DNA from: Rhizophlyctis rosea
Lineage: Eukaryota; Chytridiomycota; Chytridiomycetes; Rhizophlyctidales; Rhizophlyctidaceae
DNA length: 64,000 bases
Assembly (NCBI GenBank): GCA_027596075.1
Contig: JADGJC010000193.1
Coordinates: forward strand, 7,383 to 71,382
Reading direction: 5' to 3'
Shown here: one piece after another, positions 10,641 through 22,303 of the stretch
Layout of the letters: each line of letters starts with the position of its first letter
How positions within the stretch are numbered: position 1 is the stretch's first letter
The notes under the pieces: model-generated
Told to the model about the DNA's origin: nothing
What the model saw: only the letters and a program-made list of their open reading frames with translations
The model's database searches: none
Translations under genes and position numbers: made by a program

Positions 10641-11349
10641 TTGTAGGACGGCTGATGGAGTTCATTCTAATGGAGTGTGGGACCCTCTGTACAGACCGCT
10701 ATGGTGAAATTGTTTATGTAGGACAATGGCCAGCAAAACTTTCTACATATGTGTATTTTTTTTGCTGTACATAAACAAAAATGAAAACTTGAAGACCCAC
10801 ATTGAAACGTAATCTTTGACTGCACCAAAATGGCATTAGGCAGATTCATTCGATCACTCAGCCGTTCATCATATACTTTTTCATTCCGAGAACGTTACAA
10901 GGTCTCAAAAACGCCATCAAACAATGCAATCCCCCACATCCTCCTCATTTTTTTCGCATCATCCGCCGTTTCCATACTTGGCCTGCTGGAATGTGAGCTC
11001 CTCCCATGACAGGGTGCACGCTTGCGCGCAATGGGAACCAAGGGAACTGACATCTGCATGGACCAGCTTCTATGACAGAGCTGTTGGCGTGCGGCCAAGT
11101 GGACAGACAATCCTGCGTAACGTGAGATTGATGTTTTTGGCATTGTAACGTACTCCGTCATGTATCGGCCTCATAACGGGAGAAACAACCACAGCATGCA
11201 AAATCGAACGTATACATGAAGTTGATCATATGGAACAGAAAGATCATACAAAAGAAATGCTAAACTACCAGTAGTTCTATCATACAAGCCCAAACCTTCT
11301 AACTAGTCCCGCTAGTGTAAGGTTCCACAACCCCCATCAATATGCACAA
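10641..11349. other. intergenic, no gene seen
   Basis: This separates two convergent genes. It contains short frames only, with AT-rich runs near 10740-10790 compatible with 3' processing signals. Confidence 0.4.
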
Positions 11350-11910
11350 TCAGGCAGTGGAACTCGCGCAACGGGGGCAAGAGCAAATTCCGGCGGTGAT
11401 AACCAAGTCCTTAGCCGGGCACTTGCTAACATCCGGGCACACGACATCAGGGCAGATGGGGGTAGGATCAACGATCTTCGTAAAAGTGGCGGTAACCTTG
11501 GTGAACGTTTTGGTCGCAGTAGTGGTAGTGTACTTTGTCCCCGTCGCCACCGTCGTAGTGTCCGGCAAACAAACCGGACAACACTGCCCAGGGGGTGTAT
11601 AACTCCCATTAGGACACCAAACCGCCGCACACATGACTGCAGCACATTGCGGGTAGGTGCAGGTGTAGCAGCAGCTGCCGGCGGGTTTTTCGAGGACGCC
11701 GCCGTCGCAAACGGGCATGGCGCAGCGGACTAGGGAGCAGTCTGGCATGCATTTGTTGCAGCATTCGCCGGGGGGGATGTAGGAGGTTTGGGAGGCGGAG
11801 CAGATTAGTTGAGGGCAGAGGACTGCTTTGCATTTTGGGGGGAGGGTTGTGGCGGCGAGGGTTGGGGTTAGGAGGGGGAGGAGGGTGAAGAGGAGGGTGA
11901 GGCCGCGCAT
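11350..11910 (-). CDS. secreted Cys-rich protein with VWC-like repeats
   Basis: 186 residues in one exon. The first 19 form a clear signal peptide (LTLLFTLLPLLTPTLA, cleavage after Ala). The mature part has repeated Cys modules of the pattern CPxxxC...PPGxCCxxC, seen three times (IPPGECCNKC, EKPAGSCCYTC, TPPGQCCPVC), resembling von Willebrand factor type C or growth-factor-binding folds. A Thr-rich linker (about 118-145) follows, then a last Cys cluster (ICPDVVCPDVSKC ... CSCPRC). It is probably a disulfide-rich wall or extracellular protein with an O-glycosylated linker. A GTAAGT upstream of the Met has no matching acceptor before the start, so I keep this Met. Confidence 0.75.
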   Translation of the reverse strand: MRGLTLLFTLLPLLTPTLAATTLPPKCKAVLCPQLICSASQTSYIPPGECCNKCMPDCSLVRCAMPVCDGGVLEKPAGSCCYTCTYPQCAAVMCAAVWCPNGSYTPPGQCCPVCLPDTTTVATGTKYTTTTATKTFTKVTATFTKIVDPTPICPDVVCPDVSKCPAKDLVITAGICSCPRCASSTA

Positions 11911-12531
11911 GTTTGGAGGTTTGGTTGGGGGGTTGGTGGTGGGGTAGGTGGGTAGGTGGTGGGAGTTGCGACTTACGGAGAGAGGATGACGAGCTCGAAT
12001 GGTTGAGGTTTATATAACTGGGCTGTCTCTGCTGTCTTCCACCAGCCAAGAACGAAAAATCTTGAAACCTTCCTGCGCACGAGAAAGGATCCACACCAAA
12101 CCGTCTGGTGGCCAGGCTTTATCATCCTGCATGAATCATAATCACCATCCCCCATGCAACGACAGATCCATTCACGGAAGGCCATATGGCGTACATGTGC
12201 GAGGGTGGAACGCGTTTGTGCGAGGGTCCCACCTTCAAAAGAGAACAAACATCCTCCGCCTCTCCGAGTTCTCCGAAGATTTGGAAATTAGAGTTGGACA
12301 AGGTGGAGGCTGCCGGACCGGCTCCGGCCGGGTTATTGGTTGACTTCGCATTTTGCAAAACAAACATCGAACGGCACACTGTGACGAATGCTGTGTGCGC
12401 AACAACACCTTGTGTCTGCATAAGTCGCTTTTCATCCATCACAATGCATCAGCAAAGGTCAAATTCCATGGTGTGCTCTGACGTTTCTGGCTAGCAACGT
12501 GCACCGTCACGTCTAGAGAGATATCGCCCTT
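11911..12531. other. intergenic, no gene seen
   Basis: This probably holds the promoter of the Cys-rich gene and the 3' end of the next gene. Several mid-size frames on both strands lack family features. The word TTTGTGCGAGGGT(C/G) occurs twice near 12195-12230. Confidence 0.35.
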
Positions 12532-14222
12532 TCATCTTCCTTCCCACAACCCAACCCGACACCCATACTCCCATACCGCCCGTGCTCGCGAATCTTCCCG
12601 AATAGCAGGAAAAACCCATCTATACCACAGCTTCAAAAACCCCGGATGGGTTGACGGGAGAAATATGTTGTAGCGTCCTTCGGGTAATGCACCCAAATCT
12701 TTTGAAACATATCAGTCGTTGCATTGGGGAAACGAAGTCAGATGGGGACTTACGAACGCCGCTGAATAGCATTGAGTTCTCCCCACCAGCTTTCAACACA
12801 GGTCCACCACTCAAAGTTGGGGAGGAGTAGGTTGCTGCGATCAAGTTGAGGTCGGGATTGGTCTTGGAGTTAGGGATGAGGATTACACGCGAGCTTGGAC
12901 GACTGAGTAGTGCATGCGAAGAATCGTCTTCGATGTTCATTGTCTTACCTCCAATACCTTTCCAGACGATATACAAAGGGATTTATAATTGTTGAAGCAG
13001 TCGATAAAGTATTCGTCGAGGTATCCATCGGTTATGTCATCTGGGGTGTCGCCTTCTGAGTGCGTGTAGCATTGGAGAAGTATCCCCATTTTGTCCTCAC
13101 CTTTCAATGTATTCCTTCTGAAGATGTCCGCAACTGCCTTGATGGTGGGACGTTGAGGTTGGCCAAAGACGTTGACTTTCGTTTCTGGGTGGCCGCGTTT
13201 TTGGGGGGATTTATCGACTGCATGGGAAGGCAAAAAAATGCGGATGTGGACGGCCTTACCTGCGGTCAAAGTCTGGATATCCGGAACAAGGTAGTCTTCG
13301 AAGAGGGGTTTGTCGAGCTTGAGGATGTCAATATCTAATGTGTCCACACCGTTTGGGGCAGCAGGTACCGCTCCGTGATGGACGTCATTCATGTTTACGA
13401 CAGATTCTGCTTGTGCCCGATTCGGATCATTGTTGTTATCATCATCCGCTGAAAGAGGTCCAGCATGAGACCGAAAAGAATCACTGATATGTGGCCCTTC
13501 TCAAACGGAAAACTTGTGGTATATCTTACGCCAAAAAGCCTTTTGCGTTCCTCGTCGCACGGACATTCTTACCAACTCGTACCTTGCATCGTAACGGGTG
13601 ATGGTGGGCTTGGTGTATCGACGAGAAGCTATGACGCTGCATGCAGTGTATAGTGTTTGGGCTTACATTCAAGAGATTGAGACTAATCTGTCTGTTGTTC
13701 CCGAAAAACTTACATATTTGGAGCAACCGCAAGGACCGTCGGCATGAACCATGTATAATAACCCCCCTCGATTGGCTTGTACTCAGATTGGAGTTGACCC
13801 AATGCGGTGTTTGCAACCTACGAGGGGAAGTAAAGAGAATTGATCCTTTATGAGATTTACGTGGGCATTCTCCCATCCGGGGACAGCAAGAAAAGTCTCC
13901 ACCACTCACCGACCTTTGACATCCCCTCGCGCTCCTCCTTCTTCAAACCCCACTCCTCATCTCGGTACCACTCAACATCACCACCATCAACATAGTAGAC
14001 CGGATGCACCAATCGCCCTCGTTCATTCAGTATAATTGCCTCATGATGGTCTGGGGGAGGTATATGCGCGTAATCCTTTGCAGTGCATGTACCTTCTTCC
14101 CAATCGCCGTCGGGATTGTAATCTGGTGGGAGTGTTATGTTGGGAAGATCTCGAAAGGTGCGGATGGTGGTGGGAGGGCATGTCTTGGCAAGTTGGTGTC
14201 CACGATTGAGAAGGCGGAGCAT
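12532..14222 (-). CDS. unrecognised multi-exon protein, tandem paralogue 1
   Basis: I do not know this family. The first exon (14222 to about 13915) starts MLRLLNRGHQLAKT, a possible mitochondrial targeting helix, then has LPPDYNPDGDWEE and WYRDEEWGLKKEE. Later exons, identified by alignment with the neighbour at 14.6-16.3 kb, contain NTALGQLQSEY, ASRRYTKPTITRYD, LDIDILKLDKPLFEDYLVPD (13.3 kb), NVFGQPQRPTI, DDITDGYLDEY, LSGGPVLKAG, LFSGVR and a last exon with GRYNIFLPSTHPGFLKLWYR. That last exon is read to a TGA at 12532. The exon chain is inferred from conservation between the two copies plus splice motifs, and not every border is fixed. There is no obvious lesion, unlike its neighbour. Confidence 0.5.
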
Positions 14223-14652
14223 GTCGTTATTGAATGAGAAAGGAAGAAGGGTGAGCGGATTGCTGGGGGTACCATGGACTTGGAATTACTCGAGGAAGAT
14301 TTGAAGATATGACCCAGTGGAGGGGGCTCATCTGATCACACACATCTGATTGCGGCTCTGATAAACAGTTTGAACCTGCCCATGGGAAATGGCAATCATC
14401 CATTGCAGTCTCACGCCTTTGTAAATAGGCATGCAAAAACCGCGTATCGGAGCAATATTTGCTATGTAAACAGCTCAATGTGCTGATATTTCCATGAAAG
14501 TCACTATGCGATTCATACAACATTCTCGTCTTTCAATGTTTCAAGCTGAGTCTTTTCAAGATGGCGTCATTCACAACCCCCTTTTTACAATCCATCTATG
14601 AACCGAACCCACATCCCCCCCACCTCAACCCCCCCTCAACAAACCCACTCCT

Positions 14653-16280
14653 TCACCCCTTCACCACCTTTGCACGCGGATCGTCCTGAATAATCGGATA
14701 CACCCATCGATGCCAAAGCTTTAGAAACGCGGAATCCAACGAAGGCAGAAACTCGTTGTAGCGTCCTTGGGCTGGCGCGCCTAGGTCTGGCACAATCATT
14801 TCAGCAAATAAAGTAGTCGGTTGGAGTGGTAGAGGGTGGTTGTAATTACGTATACCGCTGAAGAAACCCGACTCCTTCATATCTGCTCTCAAGATTGGTC
14901 CACCACGGAAGCCTTGTAGGGACGAGTAGTGTGCTGCGAAGGGGTATGCGTCTTTGTCGATCTGGGATGAGAGTGTGGGCAGGTCCAGTGTGGTGGGGAG
15001 GGTGGAATGTTTACTGAGTTGGCGAAGAGGGAATGTACTAGAATTGGTATGTCTTTCTGTAACTCTTACCATTCTGACTGGTCCCGTAGAAATACAAAGG
15101 GATCTATAGTCATTGAAGCAGTCTTCCAGATACTCGAGGATGATTCCATCAGTTACATCATCTACAGATCCGACATATTTTTCCTCCTGTCAGTGCAAGT
15201 GTTACATAGGCCATCACAGCATATTCTTTACCTTCCAGCACGTTTTTTTTTGAATATATCTGACATCATGTTGGTGCTTGGACGCTGGCGATGGCCGAAG
15301 ACGTTGACTTGCATGACTGCATGCATGATGTGTCAGCTGAGAGGATAGGACAGGTATAAGGAATGCTCACATGGTAGTAGTGGTCGAGTATCGGGAACGA
15401 GGTAGTGTTGGAAGAGGGGTTGGTCGAGTTGCAGGATGTCGATATCAAGTGTTTCGTCATTGGAGACATTTTCCACTTCGAAGAGGGATGTTGCTTGTAC
15501 CCAGTCTTTGTGGTGATGTTCTATGAAGAGGTTCGGATGTGAGGGAGCCATTTGATCAAAGTAGGACGTTCTGCCTCATTGGAATTCTAAGAACCCTTAC
15601 GCCTGATAGCGGTTCCCGTGCCACGTCTCACTGCCAATCCCTTTAGTTTGTATTTCATGTTATGGCGGGTGATGGTGGGGTTGGTGTATCGGCGAGATGC
15701 TACAACGCTGCATGATTGTTTGGTAACCTTGGAACTGACCCCTGCATCCCGCTGCACCAACTTTATCCACTCACATGTCCAGAGCAACGGCAAAAACCGT
15801 CGGCGAGCCCTTCAGTGTCCGACTACTCTTCGTCCCAATTGGCTCAAACTCAGCGTGGAGTTGACCGATAGCTGTTGCAGCCTGTGGTTGATATCAATAG
15901 GAACTATCAAAGAAAACTCGACAGCACTTCCTAAATTTACGTCGCCATGTCTTACACGACCTTCAAAACCCCCTCCCTCTCACTCTCACCAACATCCCAC
16001 TCCTCCTTCGGATTTCACCCAACCTTTCCATCCCGGATATACCGAACAGGCTGCACCAACCGGAGGTCACGCCTTCCGCCCGTAAAGAGCAGAGCCTCCT
16101 TCTCTTCCGGAGGCGGGATAGAAGCCTAATCCTTAATGGTCCACGTGATGAGTTCCCAGTCGTCGTCTGGGTCGTAGTTCGGTGGGAGTTTAGCAAGACG
16201 AGATGGATGGGATGTGAGGGGCGGATGATTGTATGGGGTTGTTTTATGAAAGGGGATATGAAACGGCTGGAACGGAGCAT
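14653..16280 (-). pseudogene. tandem paralogue 2, N-terminal part broken by stops
   Basis: This copy follows paralogue 1 head to tail and has the same order of blocks: NYDPDDDWE, TAIGQLHAEFEPIG, ASRRYTNPTITRH, LDIDILQLDQPLFQHYLVPD, NVFGHRQRPS, DDVTDGIILEYLEDCF, FRGGPILRAD, FFSGIRNY and GRYNEFLPSLDSAFLKLWHR, ending at 14653. The first coding block carries an in-frame TAG (16126-16128), where paralogue 1 has Tyr (KDY). It also has a TGA (16015-16017), where paralogue 1 has a Trp-containing stretch. Later blocks look open. So either the copy is a pseudogene, or it uses a different start and keeps only the C-terminal part. Function is unknown. Confidence 0.55.
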
Positions 16281-16679
16281 GTTCGAGGATTGATAAGGAC
16301 TGTGCAGTTCTTTGGGTTGGCGATGAGTCTATTTATTTGGATTGCTTTGGGATGGTCAGTGGATGAGCCATCATCATCAGCTTACGTGAGCAGGACCTGG
16401 TCAGGAAAATTGAAAAGTTAACGTTTCGTTGGAGCCCACATATGATCTCCATCATAGGTATCCGTGCAAGACGGAAACTATGTGGAACAACATAGGTAAA
16501 GCATGATGTAAATCTCGGTGCTCAAAGTTCAACATTACTTCGTCATCCTTCAACAAACATCTCAAACATTCGATGTAGCTTCACACTCTCCCACACAATT
16601 TGGCTACACTTCCGGATCTATTACTCCCCCCCACCAAAAATCTATATACAAACCCTTTCCCTCCCATCCCCCTCCCCAC
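16281..16679. other. intergenic
   Basis: No gene seen. It should contain the promoter of the broken paralogue and the 3' UTR of the dehydrogenase-like gene. Confidence 0.4.
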
Positions 16680-18274
16680 CTACAAAATCCTCGTCCGAAT
16701 GGTATTCGCCAACATCGCCAACTGACTCACAATCTCCGTCGCGACATTCTCCGTACTAACATCCGCAATAATATACCCAATCCCCATCGGCCCCGCCGTC
16801 GTGTCCAGCACCTGTTTTTGGACGTTGTAGGGTGCGAGGATGTTGTCGATTTCCTATGGTGCGAAGTGCATGGGTTAGTTAGTTTGAATGACGTTTAGGG
16901 TGGACGAGAATGAAAACAAAGAAATGCAGAAAAGAGACGAGAAACACACCTTCAAAACACCCCTAACATTTCTATGCAGATTCAGAATTCGCCGATTGCC
17001 AGCTTTCAAAGGCCACGCCGCAATACTCGGAAAATCCACCGCCCCATGCGTCGTCCCATCACTAATATAACTCACAATACTCTGCGTAACCTCCCCAGCA
17101 ACGCGCTGCTGAGCTTCATCCGTCTGATCACTTATATTTGGCGAAATAATCACGTTCGGACAATTTTGTAGCGCGGTGGGGAATTGTGCGGTTGGGGCGG
17201 TAGGGGCGGAAGGGAAGACGTCGATAGCTGCGCCGGCCAGGTGTTTAGATTTCAAAGCCTCAGCCAGTGCATCGATATCCACTGCATCCGCAAACGACGC
17301 ATTGATGAGGTAGGAGTTTGGTTTCATTTTGGCTAGTTGTTCGGCCGCGATCATCTTTACATTTTCGGGTGCGGGTGAGACGTTGAGGGCTACGTAGTCG
17401 GATTGGGAGAGGAGTTGGTCTAATGTGTCGACGGGTTGCGCGCGGCCTATGGGCATTAGGGCGATGGAGTCGTAGAAGAGGACGCGGAGGGAGAGGGCTT
17501 CGGCTAGGACTCCGAGTTGGGAACCGACGTGGCCGTAGCCGATTATGCCGAGGGTTTTGCCACGGACTTCGTGGCAGTTTGTGGAGGTCTGTTCAATTGA
17601 CGGGTGGGATGAGTGAGGTGTTTGACTGCAGAGTCATATATTCATCAAAACCTACCTTATTCCATTCCCCGGCATGACACTCCCTTGACCGATCTAGCAG
17701 CTGACGTGCAAGAAGGATGATGGTAGAGATGATCATTTCTGCAACACTGTAATGCCGTTGGTAAGGTGATGTGAAGACGGGAATCTGAGATGTGGCAGGT
17801 GGAGTGGATTATTAATACAAGAAATTGTACATATTCAGTCCTCATCCGACCGCCATTCTTCTCACTTCCTCCAATTCACCAGTTATCACGTATTTCACAA
17901 ATCAGAACTCACCCCCATAGACCGAGCCGTAGCCCAATGAACTTGGCTAGCCTGATTGCTCATCACGCCAATAGCAAGCAACCGATGTGCCGATCGCAGG
18001 ACTTCATCTGTGAGGATTGCTTCACCCTTTGTGCGTTCTATGCAGACGACGTTGTAGTCTCCGATACGGCGTACGAGGTCAGCTTCTGAGAGGTCGCCAA
18101 AACATTCGTCGACCTGGTGGTTGATGGGTGAGTACGAAGTAAAGAACGCAATACAACAATCAAAGATTGTGAACAAACCTCATAATGAGCCGCCTCGAAG
18201 TTTCTTAGCGCGGCGAGAGGGATGGGATCTAAAAGGAGGACACGGATAGCCTTTCCAAAATTTGGGGAGAGCAT
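16680..18274 (-). CDS. D-3-phosphoglycerate-dehydrogenase-like protein, catalytic residues lost
   Basis: Five exons give 412 residues without a break: 18274-18179, 18113-17913, 17784-17656, 17588-16950, 16853-16680. All junctions are in frame. The layout is that of bacterial/fungal SerA-type enzymes: a substrate domain, a Rossmann fold with GYGHVG (about 159-164) and FYD for NAD, a return of the substrate domain, and a C-terminal ACT-like domain starting near 330. Length and register match E. coli SerA. The catalytic Arg-Glu-His triad is missing: where INASRG is expected there is INASFA (Phe241), the Glu in the DVFPxE stretch is Ala270, and SPHI is SPNI (Asn293). The first enzyme of serine synthesis is the family function. 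This copy is probably a pseudoenzyme, perhaps a serine or NAD sensor (inference). Confidence 0.85.
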
Positions 18275-18893
18275 CTTGTGTGTGGTATGGGGTATGGTGT
18301 GGACGCGAAGTTGTATGCAGGAAGACTATAGTTGAAGGAGCACCGACACCTATGCACCCGTATTTAACAATATTTGCAAGTGGGGTTTGAAAAGTTCTTT
18401 GTTGGAGGCAACAGCGGGTTTTCTTACAAATATATGTATTGGGGGAGGAGGAATATTGACCCTTCCAAATCCCAGAGATTAGGCTGACGTGTGTGAGTTG
18501 GCTGGGGTGCCTTCAGCAGCTGCCGCGCCCAGGTCTCCGAGTCTGCCGGTGGTTGTTTGCTGCTGGTTGGGTTGTTCTTTGGAATCAAGTTGCCTAGTTG
18601 CCCCGATTGCTGGGGCCTTGGGGAACACAAAAAAAGGAACTTACGATTATGTAAGTAGACCATGCTAATGATAGCCAGATCTATCTACGGTGGCTAACGT
18701 GGGCCAATCCATATCTGCGACTAATCAGTTTGGCCGTTACCCTCTGCACTGGTCGTCATTATGTCACTCATTCAAATATATTTCGCTATTTGGTATATAA
18801 TCCATTCTTACAGTTATATTCTACCGTTTCTTTCCCAATCAATGTTCAGTTGTGTGACACGGTTTTCTCATATAACCCCACACTGTATTGCCT
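18275..18893. other. intergenic
   Basis: No gene seen. It separates the dehydrogenase-like promoter from the 3' end of the amidase gene and is rich in AT near 18770-18860. Confidence 0.4.
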
Positions 18894-20245
18894 TCAAGGT
18901 GCCTTGGCAATGCCCATTGCGTCGTCCGAGTCAGAATCCCCACCAGCAGCGGCCTTCGTACCACTTGCTTTAGCAGACTCGCTCAAAGTCAACTGAGCAA
19001 GTCTTGACATTGGCATGACAGGCACTTGAGCTCCGCTGGCATCTGTTGGCGAATCCGCATCCCGCGTAAGAAGTTCCGCGGTCTCCTTCGCAGCAGAAGG
19101 GTTGGTCGCCCAGTTTCTGGAACGGAAAGCAACAAATGGATCAGCACCATGCATTACGAAATGACTATTCCCATGAAATGGGAACGCGAGTACTCACTTG
19201 TAAAAATCAAAAGGACACTCTGCCAACCCACCCGGAATCGCCCGATATCCCCTATGCACCAAATTATATAAATGATTCTCAGCCGTCCAATTCCTCCTCG
19301 CACTCCTCACAGCACTAATACTAATCTCCGCATATGTAGCTTCATCCGGCCCCGTCCCACACTCCGCGATCGTCACACCGTCAAATCCAACGACATTACT
19401 GTGCCCAAAGTACGAGTACACTAAATCCCGTCCAGCGAGATTAGCTACAGCAACGTAGGAAAGATTTTCCCATGCCCGGATTTTAGCGACGTTGATTTGT
19501 TGTTCTTTGGAGGGGTACATGTACCCTTGGATGCGGACGACGAGCTCGGCGCCTTTCATGACGGTATCGCGCATGAGTTCGGGGAGGTTGAGGTCGTAGC
19601 AGATTGAGGCGCCAATGATGAGGCCTTTGGGGCCGACTGCTACGGCGGTTTGTGTGCCGGGTGTCCAGGGTTCTTGTGGGACCCAGGGGAAGATCTTGCG
19701 GTAGACAAGGGGCGTCTCGCCGGTTGGGGAAATCATAATGAGAGTGTTGTAAGGTGTGGGGCCATCAGGGTTGTGTTCGCCGGTTAAAGAGAATATACCC
19801 CAGACGTCTATTCGCCGGCGGTGATAGAGGTCAAGGCTCCATTCAATATGGAGTTGATCATACTTGGCGCGAGATAGTACTTACCATTGCGTTTACAAGC
19901 CTCCTTAAACATGGCAACCTCCGGTCCATCCAACGTCGAGGTGAATTCATTCCACTTAGTAGGATGGAATCCCTGCGTCGAGTACTCTACATACGCCATC
20001 ACAGTTAATCAGCCTCGTAAAGCAACACCCACCACATAAAAAACAATAATGAACAAATCAAAACACTCACCAGGAAAAACCACCAAATCCAACCCCGGAT
20101 ACCCCCTCTTCAACCCATCCACATACCCCGCAATCTTCTCGCAATTCTTCATTACATCTTCTTTTGATTCGCAGATGGGCACTTTGTAGTTTACGACGGC
20201 GATGCCGACTGTGTCGGGGGAGGAGGAGATGGAGCCGCAGGGCAT
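18894..20245 (-). CDS. amiE: aliphatic amidase
   Basis: Four exons (20245-20071, 19986-19885, 19807-19198, 19116-18894) give 369 residues, close to bacterial AmiE. The nitrilase-superfamily triad is complete: Glu59 in FPEYS (its codon is split by intron 1), Lys130 in VYRKI and Cys162 in [10 protein letters not shown]. Other hallmarks are [15 protein letters not shown] at the start, [30 protein letters not shown] and [10 protein letters not shown]. It hydrolyses short aliphatic amides to the acid and ammonia, usually for nitrogen supply, in the cytosol. The C-terminal tail ends in an acidic Ser/Asp stretch not typical of bacterial enzymes. Met 20245 is chosen because it matches the family start. 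Introns show it is eukaryotic; an old transfer from bacteria is possible. Confidence 0.92.
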
Positions 20246-22303
20246 TTTTCGCGTTTTGTATATCGGGGTTTGGGTGTGTATCGAATCGACAGAGTGCGAT
20301 GAGGTGTGTGTTGAAAGGTGTTTCGGACTTTTATATGTGTAGGGGTAGGTGGACGTTCCGGCAGTGAGGAAGGCGGTTGGAGTGTCTCCTCTCCTCATCT
20401 CTGCGCAGCTTATCAGGGTCAGTTATGGGAAACGCGTTGGAGTGATAAACAAAGGAGAGTGATTATGCTGATTTGGTGGCACAGAGATGCAAGTCTGCGC
20501 ATGGCGCAGATAAGGGTCGTGGAAGCAAGGGGGACACCATCATTTTGTATATTGAGGGCATTTTGGAAATGCTCTCAATCAGGGTTTAGCAACGCAACTT
20601 CTAGGTAGGTATTCCCTCTCGGCATCCTCGCAATTTTGTAGCAACCGGTATCTGTTCAGAACAAAAGACAAATGCCGTCAAGCAAGCGAATATTGAGGGA
20701 AATACGGATGTCGAGGATAACTCATACACATACAAGTCAATATTTCAGGTATTTCGGACCGAGAAATCATTCATGTCCCGCTGGTTGTAAACCTCCAGTG
20801 GTGGTTGAATATGTTATGCAGGATATCACATCCCTGAGCACTTGTGGGTTGCGCATCGAATAGACTAGGGATTTCAAACACAAGAGCAAATTCACCTTTC
20901 GCCATTGCGATACGCCCTACGGGGTTACGGTGGCTTCCACGATGAATCACACAGACATGAACGTCGTTGCCGGACCAAAAGCAAATTCAATTCAAGGTGG
21001 CTCAGTGCCGACTCCAAGAGCGAATTTGAAGATTGACAAGATTGACGAATTCGGAACTCATAAGCTCTGCGGGATTGCTCCTCTTCGATGCGGTTGAAAA
21101 TATTCGTTACGCATGTAAACTACAAGTCGCCGACAGCTACATCACCCATAGGGTCGACAATATCATTCAGTACAAAATTGATGAATAACAGGCAACAAAT
21201 TGATGTCTTCAGAAGTAATTCTTTGCACTTTGTCAGTTGTCACGGTATGTTTGCAGTCTTACTTCAACAGGACTTTGGTGGTCCGCGTAGGCTATGCGTG
21301 TCAGTCGGTGTGGTGCAGCGATGGTTGGAAGTTCGTGAAGAATGGAAGTTTGGATACCATATGAGGCTCGGACGCGGAAGATGCATTAGAGCAATAAGGG
21401 TTATTCTTGCTGGAGCAAAATGTAACAGCATCGCGGGTGAGTGATCAAGTGATAACATTACGCTCCAGGCGCTACCCACACCATGCCGCAGATACGCCTG
21501 CTAACCTTTTACCAACTGCCCGAAGTGCTCAACTATCTGCCACCCCGCTCTCCATTCTAATCAGCCAAAGTAAAAAATGATGTAGTGGTATTGACGGCAT
21601 TGAACAATGGCTAGACGCGCATCGCACAATGTAAACCCTAAAATCATGAAAAAAACTACCGCACGCAGTATTCCCGTGTGTACTGATTGCGGCCTTACGA
21701 GCTGGTGGGTGATCAGATAGGATCCAGTGTTTTCTGATGTGTAGGGCCGCAGATGATGTTCTCACATGTTACATCATTGCTATGTGATCATTTGCTGGAC
21801 ATGCACTGGCCCCTGTGATAGAGTTTGTCCTATGTGTCAAACTCTTTGTCGTACATCAACCGATACCCGCTTGAATTGCGAATGGGTGACGCATGCCGAG
21901 CTCATATTTTGCGGGACTATCGGTGAAGCTGAGAATTGTCCGTACTCACAAATTGCTCTCTATTGTTTCCCAAGTCTTCAAGGAATGTAGTGATGTGAAT
22001 AATAATTGAGATTGATGTGCAAAAAAAGACGGGAAAGCCCCAGTACACAACAGTAAAATCATGAGAGTTGTTGTTTTTAGCCAATGTTGAAACAGATGAG
22101 CGTCAACACATGTCTGCAGCCGGGGACTGTGTGGTCTGGGGGTGTGACTGTAATCGAACTCCGCAACAAGTTCAAAGGCCATCCACATTCAGTAAACGGA
22201 ACAGAGCAACCACAAAAACTCATCCGCACGAAATCTATTTCCCATTAATAACCAATCCCTCCGTTTCATCGATGACTCCTATAACAACCCTTAACGCCAC
22301 TCG
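20246..22303. other. 2-kb region without a supported gene
   Basis: It contains the amidase promoter and the 3' flank of the zinc-finger gene. The longest frames are about 120 residues and show no domain, signal peptide or repeat. I see no RNA gene or mobile element. Confidence 0.4.

Noticed and set aside
11911..11990. 5' UTR intron in front of the Cys-rich gene (GTAAGT)
   Set aside because: No AG acceptor lies between the donor and the Met that begins a good signal peptide.
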